From NCBI RefSeq assembly GCF_000308855.1, contig NZ_BAGM01000014.1, positions 1 through 33,406 of the forward strand: DNA of 33,406 nt, given 5' to 3'. This DNA comes from Nocardia veterana NBRC 100344. Lineage in GTDB: Bacteria; Actinomycetota; Actinomycetes; Mycobacteriales; Mycobacteriaceae. This document shows, piece after piece, positions 33,248-33,406 of this stretch. A model generated the notes under the pieces. The model saw only the letters and a list, made by a program, of their open reading frames with translations, did not search any database and was not told where the DNA came from. A program made the translations under genes and the position numbers. Each line of letters begins with the position of its first letter. Position 1 is the stretch's first letter.

Positions 33248-33406
33248 GGCCGGCGCCGATCGTCGCCGGCGCGGCCGCCGGAGCCATGGCCGGAGCGGTC
33301 GTGGCGCAGTCGGAGACGACCGATGGCGCGCTCCTCGCGGTGGCCGTGCTGGTCGCCGCCGGCGCGGGCCTGCGCACCGGGTGGGTGGCCTGCGGCACGG
33401 TGCTCA
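33244..33406 (+). CDS. Membrane protein, 5' part only (truncated by window end)
   Basis: ATG 33244 overlaps the DUF58 stop by four bases. The 54 visible codons encode a hydrophobic, Ala/Gly-rich start with probable helices (PIVAGAAAGAMAGAVVA and ALLAVAVLVAAGAGL). At this position moxR clusters often carry a membrane protein, sometimes with a transglutaminase domain. Only the first helices are visible, so no family can be assigned. Confidence 0.6.
   Translation, partial: MRPAPIVAGAAAGAMAGAVVAQSETTDGALLAVAVLVAAGAGLRTGWVACGTVL

Overview
The window is a high-GC actinobacterial chromosome segment, most likely from a mycolic-acid-containing member of the Corynebacteriales close to Nocardia. This rests on the family set: a Mycobacterium-type LigD (polymerase, phosphoesterase, ligase order), an ECF transporter resembling Rv2325c/Rv2326c of M. 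tuberculosis, a FadE5-like acyl-CoA dehydrogenase, a YrbE/Mce permease pair and a PucR regulator. The genus is an inference. No phage, IS element, CRISPR array or rRNA was seen.

Layout. 1-209: a structured stretch with a perfect 32-bp inverted repeat, just upstream of ligD (+). 2.7-14.6 kb: an almost unbroken minus-strand run containing a secreted Gly-rich protein, EcfT, a fused ECF membrane/ATPase protein, a frameshifted Baeyer-Villiger-type monooxygenase, a metallophosphoesterase, an RluA-type pseudouridine synthase, an acyl-CoA dehydrogenase, a TetR regulator, a cytochrome P450 with an apparently leaderless promoter, and a phosphoribosyltransferase. 14.7-16.9 kb (+): an APC permease and a secreted NlpC/P60 protein. 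17.0-20.4 kb: a patch of gene decay. It holds a frameshifted MHYT membrane sensor, a MarR regulator, a P450 remnant with an internal deletion, a small membrane protein divergent from a TetR gene across two matching operator-like repeats, and the tail of an alpha/beta hydrolase. 20.4-24.0 kb: an unknown 112-aa protein, an XRE regulator divergent from two tiny genes, and a PAS-GGDEF diguanylate cyclase. 24.0-27.5 kb: an 86-aa unknown protein, a PucR regulator, a lower-GC unknown gene and tRNA-Arg(CCT).

27.7 kb to the end: the most interesting unit. Two YrbE (MlaE-type) permease genes, normally followed by six mce genes, are here followed at once by a MoxR AAA+ ATPase, a DUF4129 membrane protein, a small membrane protein, a DUF58 protein and a truncated membrane-protein gene. 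Most junctions are tight or overlapping. A TGGACA-17-CATACT promoter with a 15-bp palindrome over its -10 box precedes the first gene. This looks like one operon joining a lipid-permease pair to a MoxR/DUF58 system.

Three loci carry small indels that break otherwise recognisable genes. Whether these are true decay or sequence errors cannot be settled from the window.
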